This document shows positions 14,096 to 21,095 of a stretch of 21,095 nt of DNA, piece after piece (position 1 is the first letter of the stretch; each line of letters starts with the position of its first letter). The notes below the pieces were generated by a model. The model had not been told where the DNA came from and made no database searches. It saw only the letters and a list, made by a program, of their open reading frames with translations. Both the position numbers and the translations under genes were made by a program. The stretch is from Planctomycetota bacterium (GTDB lineage: Bacteria; Planctomycetota; PUPC01; DSUN01): positions 1 to 21,095 of the forward strand of contig VGYW01000103.1 of NCBI GenBank assembly GCA_016872875.1. Direction: 5' to 3'.

Positions 14096-15466
14096 ATGGC
14101 TTGGGGCCTCCGACGCGCGCTGTTGGCTGCTGTCGCTGCGCTCTTACTGCTCGGCCCTGCAAGGGGCGCTGAGGCGGACGCCCAGGGGCTGGGCGGCCAG
14201 ACCCCTCTCCACAAGGCCGCGGCTGCGGGCGACGCCGAGGCCGCGGCCGCGCTCCTCAAGAAGGGGGCCGACCCGCGAGCCGCCGACGTGCTCGGATGGA
14301 CCCCGCTCCACGCCGCGGCGTTCTGGGGCTTCAAGGACGCTGCGGAGCGCCTTCTGGCCGCCGGCGCGGAGGCGAACGCCCGCGACAAGAGCGGCCGCAC
14401 GCCGCTCCACCGCGCCGCCGAGATGGGCCGCCGCGAGGCCGTCGGACTCCTCCTTGCCAAGGCCGCCGATGCGAACGCCGAGGACAGGGAGGGCGCGACG
14501 CCGCTCCACCTGGCCGCCTACTACGGCCACCGCCGCGTCGTGGAGCTCCTCATCGCCCATCGCGCACGCCACGACCCGAAGGACAAGGAGAGCGCGACCC
14601 CGCTCCGCCACGCCGTGACCGGCGGCCACAAGGAGATCGCCGAACTCCTCCTCGCCCGCGCGGCCGACGTTGACGGCCTGGATGAGCGAGGGACCTCCCT
14701 TCTCCACGTGGCTGCCGGATGTGGCGACAAGGCCATCGCCGCGCTCCTCATCGCCAACGGGGCGCGGATCAACGGGACGAACAAGGACGGCGCGACGCCG
14801 CTCCACTACGCGGCCAGCGCGGGGCAGAAGGAGCTGGCGGAGCTTCTCCTGGCCGAGGGCGCCGTCGTGGACGCCCGCGACGGCAGCGGGCGCACGCCGC
14901 TCCACCGCGCTGCCTCGGGTGGCCACGCCGAGGCCGCCAAGCTCCTCCTCGCCAAGGGAGCGAACGTGAACACCCGGGACGAACGGGGCGGGACGCCCCT
15001 CCAGGCTACCGCCGGGGGCAACCCGAAGGACGACGTGGCCCTGCTCCTCCTCGATGCCGGCGCCGACCCGAACCTTGAGCGCGAGCGCGGCTGGCGGGTG
15101 CTCCACGCCGCCGTGAGCGAGAACAAGGAGGGCCTCGTGGCCTTGCTCCTGGAGCGAGGCGTGGACGTGAACGCCCGGGAGGAGATGGGCATGACGGCGC
15201 TCCACGTGGCCGCCCGCGGCAGCCGCACGAAGATCGCCGAGCTTCTCCTGGCCAAGGGCGCGGGCATCGGCGCGAAGGACAGGACGGGCAACACGCCCCT
15301 CCACACCGCTGCCGGCGGGGGCAACAGGGAGATGGCTGAGTTCCTCCTTGCCAAGGGGGCCGACCCCAGGGCCAGGAACAACCGTGGCGAATCTCCTTCG
15401 CAGCTCGCCGAGCGGATCAAGAGCAAGGCACTCGCCGAGTTCCTCCGGGCGAAGGAGGCGCAATGA
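14096..15466 (+). CDS. Secreted ankyrin-repeat protein
   Basis: A 456-aa protein with a Sec signal peptide (MAWGLRRALLAAVAALLLLG, then PARG-AEAD) followed from residue 34 by twelve full ankyrin repeats and a C-terminal capping half repeat. Repeats have the usual TPLHxAAxxGxxxxxxxLLxxGAxxxxxD form; repeats 9 and 10 are the most divergent (TPLQATAGGNPKDD, RVLHAAVSENKEG). Nothing but ankyrin repeats is present, so it is presumably a periplasmic binding scaffold. ATG 14096 has AAGGAGGG 5 bases upstream; the in-frame ATG at 14018 would translate the GACGA repeat. The promoter is at 13969-13997. Its TGA overlaps the next ATG (ATGA) with AAGGAGG 4 bases upstream of that ATG, so the next gene is translationally coupled. 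The ligand is unknown. Confidence 0.92.
   Translation: MAWGLRRALLAAVAALLLLGPARGAEADAQGLGGQTPLHKAAAAGDAEAAAALLKKGADPRAADVLGWTPLHAAAFWGFKDAAERLLAAGAEANARDKSGRTPLHRAAEMGRREAVGLLLAKAADANAEDREGATPLHLAAYYGHRRVVELLIAHRARHDPKDKESATPLRHAVTGGHKEIAELLLARAADVDGLDERGTSLLHVAAGCGDKAIAALLIANGARINGTNKDGATPLHYAASAGQKELAELLLAEGAVVDARDGSGRTPLHRAASGGHAEAAKLLLAKGANVNTRDERGGTPLQATAGGNPKDDVALLLLDAGADPNLERERGWRVLHAAVSENKEGLVALLLERGVDVNAREEMGMTALHVAARGSRTKIAELLLAKGAGIGAKDRTGNTPLHTAAGGGNREMAEFLLAKGADPRARNNRGESPSQLAERIKSKALAEFLRAKEAQ
15452..15458 (+). promoter_or_regulatory. Ribosome-binding site for the TPR-like gene
   Basis: AAGGAGG inside the last codons of the ankyrin gene, 4 bases before the ATG at 15463 that overlaps the ankyrin stop codon. 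It fixes the start of the TPR-like gene upstream of the inserted inverted repeat at 15494-15613. Confidence 0.7.
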
Positions 15467-17433
15467 CAGGTGCCAGCCGGCCATCGTGCGGGAGCCTGTT
15501 GGAGTGCGGCGGCTTGACGCCGCTTTCCATGAGCCTTGGGAGAATCCGTAGGGCTCACTCCTCCGGCGCGCGCTGGTTGAAAAGCGGCGTCGAGCCGCCG
15601 CACTCCAACAGGCTGCCGCATTCTGTCCGGCACCTCCCGCGCCACAGGGCGGTCCGTGCTGGGCTGCTTGTTCTCCTTATGCTCAACGGCTACGCGGCTG
15701 AGGCGCCAGACCCCGCGGCGTGCGCCGTGCTCCTGGCCAGGAGGGTGTCCGACCCCGAGCGGCTGGGGGACCTGCTCAATGCGGCGGAGACTCTCTGGCC
15801 CGAGAAGCCGGCGGAGGCGGCGGAGATTCTCGCTCACGCCCACGAGCTTGCCAAGGCATCGGGGAAGACCGCCTGGCTTGAGTCGGTCGCGCGCCGCTAC
15901 GCGAAGCTCGGGCAGAAGGCCAAGGCCCTGGAGCTCGCAGCCCAACTCCTGGGAGATGGGGGGACGAACTGGGCCAAGGAATGGCGGGCACCCGTATTCC
16001 TGGCGGAGTTGGGGGAGATCCAACTGGCGGTCGAACTGCTCAAGACGGGAGAGCCTGGCCCGCCCTGGGGCTATCCGCGTCTGGCGTTGCTTGCGCGGCA
16101 GTGGCTTGCCGCGGGGCAGAAGGGCAAGGCACTCGACCTGCTGGCCCAGGTTGAGGAGGAGGCGAAGCGGGCCGAATGCGGCGATCACTGGCAGGCAGGC
16201 CCCTGCGAGGCCGCGGCGGAGGGCTACGCGGCGGCCGGCGAGTTCGACCGCGCGCTCGCCGCCGCCGAACGCATCCCCGAGACCCTCCACCACATGGCCT
16301 TCGAGGGGGGAGAGGAGCGCTTCTCGCCCGTCCGCTACAAGGTCACCGCCCTGGTGAAGATCGCGCTCTGGTGTGCCAAGGCCGGGGAGGAGAAGCGGGG
16401 GCTGGAGGTCCTCGCCCGCGCGCGCGGCATCGCCCAGCGCATCCGCCACCGCCGCCTGAGGTGCGAGATGCTCAAGGAAGTGGCCGTTGCCTACACTGGA
16501 GCTATGCCGGAGGGCCTGCTCTACAGGGGAACCGAATGGGCTAGCCGCCCGCCCCTCGACCCCACGCTGGCCGTCGAGACCGCTCTCGGCATTGACCACC
16601 CTCTCGTCAAGGCGCGCGCCTTGCACGATGTCGCCGGGAGACTCCTGGAAGCCGGCAGGAAGAGCCACTTCCTGACCGCCCAATCTGACGCTGTCCAGAT
16701 TGCACTCGGCATCGAGGACACGTCGCCCGACGCGAGTGTGAGCGGGCTGGACTTCATCTGCGACAGCAAGTGCGGCGTGCTCTTTCACCTGGCGACCGCC
16801 TACGCGCAGGTGGGCGAGAAGGCCAAGGCCGTGGACGTGTTGACCCGCATGGCGCCCGCGGCACGGGGCGTGCGCTTCCCCACGGAGCGTGCGGAGACGA
16901 TGGCCGGCCTGGCCGAGCGCCTCGCGGAGCTTGGGGAGACGAAGCTTGCCGTGGAACTCGCCGTCGAGGCCGTAGAGCTGGCCAGGCATGAGAAGGTCAG
17001 CTCGTTCCACCACTACAAAGCCCGTGTCCTGGCGGCCGTGGGGCAGGCCCATCTCGCTGTTGGAGGAAACCAGAGGGCCTGGGAACTCTTCACGGTTGCG
17101 ATCCAGGTGGCCAAAGGCCCGAAGGGGACCGACGACGCGAGCTACGTCCTGAGCGGCGCCGCGGCCCATCTGGCCAAGGCCGGGCGCTTCAGTGAGGCCG
17201 TCCGGTTCGCAAAGCTCGTTGAGCGGCCGGGCACACGCGCCGCCGCATTCCAAGAGATAAGCCGCCTCCGCGTCCAGGCGGGCTACTACGAAGAGGCTCT
17301 CGAAGCCACGCGGGAGGTGGGCGAGCCGGGGGCCAGAATCGTCCTCCTCGCCGCGATCGGCAAGAGATATCCGCCCAAGGGCGCCGAGCCGAGCCCCCGC
17401 GCGCGAGAGCTGCTCGAGGAGCTGGCACGGTGA
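15463..17433 (+). CDS. TPR-like repeat protein, exported, with repeat-encoded N-terminus
   Basis: A 656-aa frame made mostly of helical TPR-like hairpins, for example LESVARRYAKLGQKAKALEL, AAEGYAAAGEFDRALAAAERI and LAERLAELGETKLAVELAVEA, so probably a protein-binding scaffold. The N-terminus is unusual. After ten residues from the coupled ATG 15463, residues about 11-51 are encoded by a 120-bp inverted repeat, and only then comes a hydrophobic stretch typical of a signal peptide (RAGLLVLLMLNGYAAEA, residues 66-81). Without the repeat the protein would begin with a normal short leader. The frame is kept across the repeat. Either a long n-region still permits export, or the start is effectively damaged; the next in-frame ATG near 15679 is inside the hydrophobic core. 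Operon partner of the ankyrin gene. Function unknown. Confidence 0.8.
   Translation: MTGASRPSCGSLLECGGLTPLSMSLGRIRRAHSSGARWLKSGVEPPHSNRLPHSVRHLPRHRAVRAGLLVLLMLNGYAAEAPDPAACAVLLARRVSDPERLGDLLNAAETLWPEKPAEAAEILAHAHELAKASGKTAWLESVARRYAKLGQKAKALELAAQLLGDGGTNWAKEWRAPVFLAELGEIQLAVELLKTGEPGPPWGYPRLALLARQWLAAGQKGKALDLLAQVEEEAKRAECGDHWQAGPCEAAAEGYAAAGEFDRALAAAERIPETLHHMAFEGGEERFSPVRYKVTALVKIALWCAKAGEEKRGLEVLARARGIAQRIRHRRLRCEMLKEVAVAYTGAMPEGLLYRGTEWASRPPLDPTLAVETALGIDHPLVKARALHDVAGRLLEAGRKSHFLTAQSDAVQIALGIEDTSPDASVSGLDFICDSKCGVLFHLATAYAQVGEKAKAVDVLTRMAPAARGVRFPTERAETMAGLAERLAELGETKLAVELAVEAVELARHEKVSSFHHYKARVLAAVGQAHLAVGGNQRAWELFTVAIQVAKGPKGTDDASYVLSGAAAHLAKAGRFSEAVRFAKLVERPGTRAAAFQEISRLRVQAGYYEEALEATREVGEPGARIVLLAAIGKRYPPKGAEPSPRARELLEELAR
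15494..15613. repeat. 120-bp inverted repeat inside the TPR-like gene
   Basis: Arms of 33 bp (15494-15526 and 15581-15613) match at 32 of 33 positions, with a 54-base centre holding a smaller stem (GAGCC 15531-15535 with GGCTC 15552-15556). Each arm has an internal palindrome (GCGGCGGC-TTGA-CGCCGC type). From memory, sequences of the form TTGGAGTGCGGCGGC with GACGCCGCTTT recur between genes of verrucomicrobial and planctomycete genomes. The length is compatible with the downstream reading frame, which stays open throughout. Confidence 0.8.
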
Positions 17434-17454
17434 GCGTGCCTGTGTGCGCAACCC

Positions 17455-17662
17455 GTTCGTAGTGCGGCCTTCAGGCCGTCTCTTTCTCGTCCCGACGGTT
17501 CTCCGTCGGGATGCCCTGTCCTGGACGCTCCCGCGTCCTCTTCGTCGCCGCAGGGGGGGACCCGGGAAAGCGGGACGCCGAAGCGTCCAAGACACCGCGT
17601 CCCCACGCGGGAGCGTGGGGACGAGAGAAGAGGGAAGACGGGCTGAAGCCCGCACTACGAAC
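17455..17662. repeat. 208-bp nested inverted-repeat element upstream of the symporter
   Basis: Outer 26-bp arms (17455-17480 and 17637-17662) match at 24 of 26. The two mismatches sit inside a small palindrome carried by each arm (GGCCTTCAGGCC on the left, GGGCTGAAGCCC on the right), so each arm keeps its own symmetry. Inside are a perfect 9-bp hairpin TCCCGACGG-TTCT-CCGTCGGGA (17490-17511), a CCCCACGC/GCGTGGGG hairpin (17601-17620), and a second paired region, GTCCTGGACGCT against AGCGTCCAAGAC. It fills most of the 267-bp gap between the TPR-like gene and the symporter gene and ends about 38 bases before the symporter start. Confidence 0.75.
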
Positions 17663-17700
17663 CCCAGTGCCGTTATGTATGAGCACGAGGAGTAAGGGAA

Positions 17701-19434
17701 ATGCCTGGTGTTGAGGGATTCGTCCTCTCCCCGTGGGACTATGCGACGTTCGGGGCCTACGTGGCCATGCTGTGCGCGGTGGGCTACTGGGCGGGAAGGA
17801 GGGAGCGGAAGGAGCTGGCCGACTACTTCCTGGCCGGCCGCACGCTGCCCTGGTACGTGGTCGGCGGGTCGTTCATCGCCTCCAACATCAGCTCCGAGCA
17901 CTTCATCGGGATGATCGGCTCGGCATACGTCTATGGCATCTGCGTGGCCATGTGGGAGTGGGGCAACATCTTCTCCTTCTCCGTGCTCATCTGGTTCTTC
18001 ATCCCGTTCCTGCTTGCTGCCAAGGTGTTCACGACGCCGGAGTTCTTGGAGCGGCGGTTCAACCCCACCCTGCGGCTGCTCTTCGCGGTGATGACCACGG
18101 TGAGCAACGTGGTGGCGTTCATGGCTGCGGTGCTCTACGGCGGGGGTCTGGCGCTGAGCCAGCTCTTCGGATGGGACCTCTGGTTCGCCATCCTCGCCCT
18201 GTCGCTGGTGGCGGGCGGGCTGGCGATCTACGGCGGCCTGCGGTCGGTGGCCTGGACTGATTTCGCGACGCTCATCATCATGGTGGTCGGTGGGCTGCTG
18301 GTGACGGTGCTGGGGCTTCTCGCCCTGTCGGGCGAGTCGCGCTCGCTCGTCGAGGGCTTCCGGGTGATGCTCGAGCGGAACCAGGCGCGGAGCGGCGAGT
18401 GGGCCGAGGCGGTGAGCGCCGCCGCGCCGCAGATCGCGGGTGCCGATTCCTACAACCGCCTCTCGGTCTTCCAGCCGGCCACCCACAAGCTCGCGCCCTT
18501 CCCCACCATCCTCTTCGCCTTCCTCTCCGTGAGCATCTGGTACAACGTGATCAACCAGTTCATGATCCAGCGGGTGCTGGGTGCTAAGAACATGTACCAC
18601 GCGCGGATGGGCATCGTGATGGCCGGCTACATGAAAATCCTCATGCCGGTCATCGTGGTGGTGCCGGGGCTAATCCTCTTCGCGCTCGACCCCTCGATTC
18701 TGAAGCTGCCGTGGGACCAGGTGGCGGGCCAGGCTGACCGGAGCTACGTGCGGCTCCTCCAGACCCTCATCCCCATCGGCCTGCGGGGGCTGTTCCTCGC
18801 CGCGCTCTTCGGGGCAATCCAGTCCACGGTCAACTCGGTGCTCAACTCGACGGCGACGATTTTCACTGTGGACATCTATCAGCGGCTCATCCGCCCGAAG
18901 GCCCCCGAGAAGCAACTGCTGCGGGTGGGCATCTGGTCGTCCGTGGCGTTCCTGCTCCTCTCTGTGGCGCTCGCGTGGGCAATAGGCACGATGAACGAGG
19001 GGTTGTTCGTCTACATTCAGGGATTGTACGCCTTCTTGGCTCCGCCCTTCGCCGCGGTCTTCCTCCTCGCCATCCTGTTCCGTCGAATCAATGCGGCAGG
19101 CGCCACTGCGGGTGTCATCGTTGGCTACGCGCTGGGTATCCTGATAAAGGTGTTTATCGAGCTGGGTCCGGGGCACCCAGCATGGCTCGAGCCCTTCCTG
19201 ACGCAAGCCACGGTGAATTGGGTTGCGTCGGTCGTCGCTTGCATCGCCGTGAGCCTCCTCACGCCTCGCCCCAGGCCCGAGCAGGTGAGCAACGAGCTGA
19301 CCATCAACTGGCGACGGCTCAACATCCTTTCCGAGCTTGGGACGAAGTGGTATAACAGCGTGGTCCTCTGGTGGCTCGTGTTCGCCGGGATCATCGTGCT
19401 CCTGGCCACGCTGTTCTCCGGGTTGAGGTTTTGA
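17701..19434 (+). CDS. Sodium:solute symporter (SSS/SGLT family)
   Basis: A 577-aa inner-membrane transporter of the SSS family with about 13 hydrophobic segments. The first helix (YATFGAYVAMLCAVGYWAG) is followed by the family sequence DYFLAGRTLPWYVVGGSFIA and SNISSEHFIG (to residue 70). The sodium-binding Ser-Thr pair is at 375-376 in LFGAIQSTVNSVLNSTATI, followed by TVDIYQRLI. These features resemble SGLT-type sugar transporters rather than proline or pantothenate carriers. ATG 17701 has AGGAG 8 bases upstream. A GH2 gene follows after 134 bp, with only the GACGA hairpin between them, so it may import sugars released by the GH2 and GH95 enzymes. The substrate is inferred from context. A structured inverted repeat precedes it and no clear promoter is visible. 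Confidence 0.93.
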   Translation: MPGVEGFVLSPWDYATFGAYVAMLCAVGYWAGRRERKELADYFLAGRTLPWYVVGGSFIASNISSEHFIGMIGSAYVYGICVAMWEWGNIFSFSVLIWFFIPFLLAAKVFTTPEFLERRFNPTLRLLFAVMTTVSNVVAFMAAVLYGGGLALSQLFGWDLWFAILALSLVAGGLAIYGGLRSVAWTDFATLIIMVVGGLLVTVLGLLALSGESRSLVEGFRVMLERNQARSGEWAEAVSAAAPQIAGADSYNRLSVFQPATHKLAPFPTILFAFLSVSIWYNVINQFMIQRVLGAKNMYHARMGIVMAGYMKILMPVIVVVPGLILFALDPSILKLPWDQVAGQADRSYVRLLQTLIPIGLRGLFLAALFGAIQSTVNSVLNSTATIFTVDIYQRLIRPKAPEKQLLRVGIWSSVAFLLLSVALAWAIGTMNEGLFVYIQGLYAFLAPPFAAVFLLAILFRRINAAGATAGVIVGYALGILIKVFIELGPGHPAWLEPFLTQATVNWVASVVACIAVSLLTPRPRPEQVSNELTINWRRLNILSELGTKWYNSVVLWWLVFAGIIVLLATLFSGLRF

Positions 19435-19435
19435 T

Positions 19436-19532
19436 TGTCGTGCTCGTCGTCGTCCTCGTCGTCGTCGTCGAACCTCTGGCTTGTGGGTAGAAGAGTCGAG
19501 AACGACGACGACGACGAGGACGACGACGATTG
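19436..19532 (+). repeat. Long inverted repeat, (GACGA)n family, copy 3 (full)
   Basis: The left arm of GTCGTC/CTCGTC units (about 19436-19471) pairs with a right arm of GACGAC/GACGAG units (19500-19530). The loop holds TGGCTTGT (19477-19484), 8 bases, then GAGTCGAG (19493-19500), exactly the word order and spacing of the copy at 11164-11277. The right arm ends in GACGAT and faces the GH2 gene, whose ATG is 37 bases away. It starts directly after the symporter stop codon and could also act as a transcription attenuator or mRNA stabiliser between the two genes. Confidence 0.75.
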
Positions 19533-19568
19533 AAGACTGCCAAGTGCTTCACATGGAGGGAAGGTGCC

Positions 19569-21095
19569 ATGTCAACGCCCCGTGCCTTGCTCATTCTTGC
19601 CCTGCTCCTGCCCGCGGCGCGAGCCGCCCAAACTGCACCGGAGTCCGCGCCCATGAAGCCCGACAGGTCGCCCATGCCGAGCACCGTCATTGCGCTCGAC
19701 GCCCCCGACTGGCTACTTGCCCCCGACCCTAAGAACGAGGGCCGCGAGGCCAGGTGGTGGGAGAAGCCGCGGGCCGAGGCGAAGAAGACGAAGGTGCCCT
19801 GGATCATCCAGGACGCCTTCCCCGGCTACCACGGGGTGGCGTGGTATTGGCGGAGCTTCACGCCGCCGGCCAACCCCCACGCGGGCGGCCGCACGCTGCT
19901 CCGCTTCTGGGCGGTGGACTACAAGGCGGACGCCTGGCTCAACGGCACGCCCATCGGCGGCCACGAGGGGGGCGAGACGCCGTTCGTCCTCGACGCCACG
20001 GATGCCGTCAAGCCCGGCCAGCCGAACCTCCTCGCGGTGCGAGTGCTCAACCCGACCCATCAGGCGATTGACGGCATCGTGCTGAACGAGACGCCGCACC
20101 GCAACAAGGTCATGCCCTACAGCTCGGGGAGCGCCTGGAACCAGGGTGGGATCATTGACTCCGTCGAGCTGCTCCTGGTTCCGGCCGTGCGCGTTGAGGA
20201 CCTCTTCGCCCGCGGCGACTGGAAGGCCGGGGCGATACGGATTCAGGCGAACGTCCGGAACGCGGGCGCTCCAACGAAGGGCGTCGTCGAGCTCACGGTC
20301 GCGCCCGCCGCAAGCGGCGAGACGGTGGCCGCGGCGCGCTTCGCACGCGAGCTGCCGGTGGGCGATAGCCTCATCGAGGCTGAGTTGCGGGTGCCCAACC
20401 ACAAGCTCTGGGAGCTGAATGAGCCCAACCTCTACCGCGTGACCGCGCGGGTCCGGGCCGAAGGGTCAGACTCCTTCGATGAAAGCTCCGTCCGCTGCGG
20501 CTTCCGCGACTTCCGCTTCGAGAACGGCTTCTTCCGCCTCAACGGGCGCCGGCTCTACCTCCGCTCGTCCCACACGGGCAACTGCTGCCCCGTGGGCCTC
20601 GAGATGCCGGTTGACCCCGACTGGCTGCGGCGCGACCTGATCAACGCCAAGATGATGGGCTTCAACGCCATACGCTTCATCGCAGGCATCGCCAAGCGCT
20701 ACCAGCTCGACTTGTGCGACGAGCTCGGCCTGATGGTCTACGAGGAGGCCTACGCGAGCTGGTGCATGGCCAACTCGCCCAAGATGCCCGAACGCTTCGA
20801 CGAATCGCTCCTCGGCATGGTCCGCCGCGACCGCAACCACCCGAGCGTGACCGTGTGGGGCCTGCTGAACGAGACGCCCGATGGCCCGGTCTTCCGCCAC
20901 GCAGTGGCCCTCCTGCCGCGCCTGCGCAAGCTCGACGACAGCCGCCTCGTCATGCTCAACAGCGGCCGCTGGGACCGCGTGGCCTCGGCCAGCGAGCGCA
21001 TCGCCGGCGTCGAGGGCTGGCGCAGCGCCGAGCGCGTGGACCCGTGCGTCATCCGAAACGTCACGGACCGCGTGGTCAAGGGGCTCGGCATCACC
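19569..21095 (+). CDS. Glycoside hydrolase family 2 protein, partial (3' end outside window)
   Basis: An open frame of 509 codons running off the window end. A signal peptide (MSTPRALLILALLLPAARAA) leads into a GH2 sugar-binding jelly-roll (GYHGVAWYWRSFTPP, WLNGTPIGGHEGGETPF), an immunoglobulin-like domain ending with LWELNEPNLYRV (residues 281-291), and the start of the TIM barrel (CGFRDFRFENGFFRLNGRR from 310; KMMGFNAIRF; LCDELGLMVYEEAY). RNHPSVTVWGLLNE places the acid/base glutamate at E435. The nucleophile lies beyond the window. The barrel entry reads LRSSHTGNCCPVG, unlike the usual GVNRHEDHP-type segment, so substrate preference may be unusual. ATG 19569 has GGAGGGAAGG 4-8 bases upstream. 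It follows the symporter gene and is probably functionally linked to it. GH2 covers beta-galactosidases, glucuronidases and mannosidases; I cannot choose between them. Confidence 0.9.
   Translation, partial: MSTPRALLILALLLPAARAAQTAPESAPMKPDRSPMPSTVIALDAPDWLLAPDPKNEGREARWWEKPRAEAKKTKVPWIIQDAFPGYHGVAWYWRSFTPPANPHAGGRTLLRFWAVDYKADAWLNGTPIGGHEGGETPFVLDATDAVKPGQPNLLAVRVLNPTHQAIDGIVLNETPHRNKVMPYSSGSAWNQGGIIDSVELLLVPAVRVEDLFARGDWKAGAIRIQANVRNAGAPTKGVVELTVAPAASGETVAAARFARELPVGDSLIEAELRVPNHKLWELNEPNLYRVTARVRAEGSDSFDESSVRCGFRDFRFENGFFRLNGRRLYLRSSHTGNCCPVGLEMPVDPDWLRRDLINAKMMGFNAIRFIAGIAKRYQLDLCDELGLMVYEEAYASWCMANSPKMPERFDESLLGMVRRDRNHPSVTVWGLLNETPDGPVFRHAVALLPRLRKLDDSRLVMLNSGRWDRVASASERIAGVEGWRSAERVDPCVIRNVTDRVVKGLGIT

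Noticed and set aside
13675..14172. A small plus-strand ORF across the nested inverted repeat
   Set aside because: It translates palindromic repeat DNA and lacks a ribosome-binding site.
14144..15484. A 446-codon minus-strand frame with periodic sequence
   Set aside because: The periodicity is the antisense image of the ankyrin repeats on the plus strand.
17434..17700. tRNA or other standard RNA gene in the structured gap
   Set aside because: The stems do not form a cloverleaf and no CCA end or T-loop sequence is seen; the structure is better described as a nested inverted repeat.
14806..18600. A 1264-codon open frame on the minus strand
   Set aside because: It runs opposite the ankyrin, TPR-like and symporter genes and translates several inverted repeats. 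It is an artefact of composition.

Overview
The window is GC-rich and gene-dense and looks like part of the chromosome of an uncultured Planctomycetota (or other PVC-type) bacterium. The evidence is a PEP-CTERM exported protein, two Gfo/Idh/MocA oxidoreductases (one with a twin-arginine leader), a GH95 fucosidase, an SSS sugar symporter, a GH2 glycosidase, a SEC-C protein and secreted ankyrin/HEAT/TPR-like repeat proteins. This placement is inferred from gene content; there is no rRNA or marker gene here.

Layout. 1-1251: a non-coding end with a dispersed-repeat-like hairpin, then a minus-strand Gfo/Idh/MocA gene with a good promoter. 1756-2530: a plus-strand PEP-CTERM protein ending at a strong hairpin terminator. 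2574-11085: a long minus-strand run. In order of transcription it is a HEAT-repeat lipoprotein, an MNT nucleotidyltransferase, a HEPN protein, an 84-aa small protein, (internal promoter) a 74-aa small protein, an AbiEii-like nucleotidyltransferase, a Tat-type Gfo/Idh/MocA protein, a SEC-C protein and a GH95 alpha-L-fucosidase. Gaps are mostly 30 bp or less and four junctions are 4-bp overlaps. Two toxin-antitoxin-like nucleotidyltransferase modules are therefore transcriptionally continuous with sugar-catabolism genes.

11303-21095 is plus strand: a DUF6788-like ORF running in frame into a tail-anchored membrane protein that has its own promoter, an LpxH-like metallophosphatase, a secreted ankyrin protein coupled to a TPR-like exported protein, an SSS sodium/sugar symporter, and a GH2 glycosidase cut by the window end. 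GH95, GH2, the symporter and the two oxidoreductases fit catabolism of complex, probably fucose-containing, glycans.

The most unusual feature is the non-coding DNA between 11.1 and 19.6 kb. Nearly every intergenic gap holds a long, structured inverted repeat, and at least six unrelated families are present. One family, with (GACGA)n arms and a shared loop signature TGGCTTGT-N8-GAGTCGAG, occurs twice in full and once as a half copy, each time in the same orientation relative to the following gene. Another, with 33-bp arms, lies inside the 5' end of the TPR-like gene and is translated in frame between its start codon and its signal peptide. A third is a tandem array of palindromes with TTGACCCANTATGG ends. 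These elements and the nested nucleotidyltransferase/HEPN cluster are the best candidates for something undescribed.
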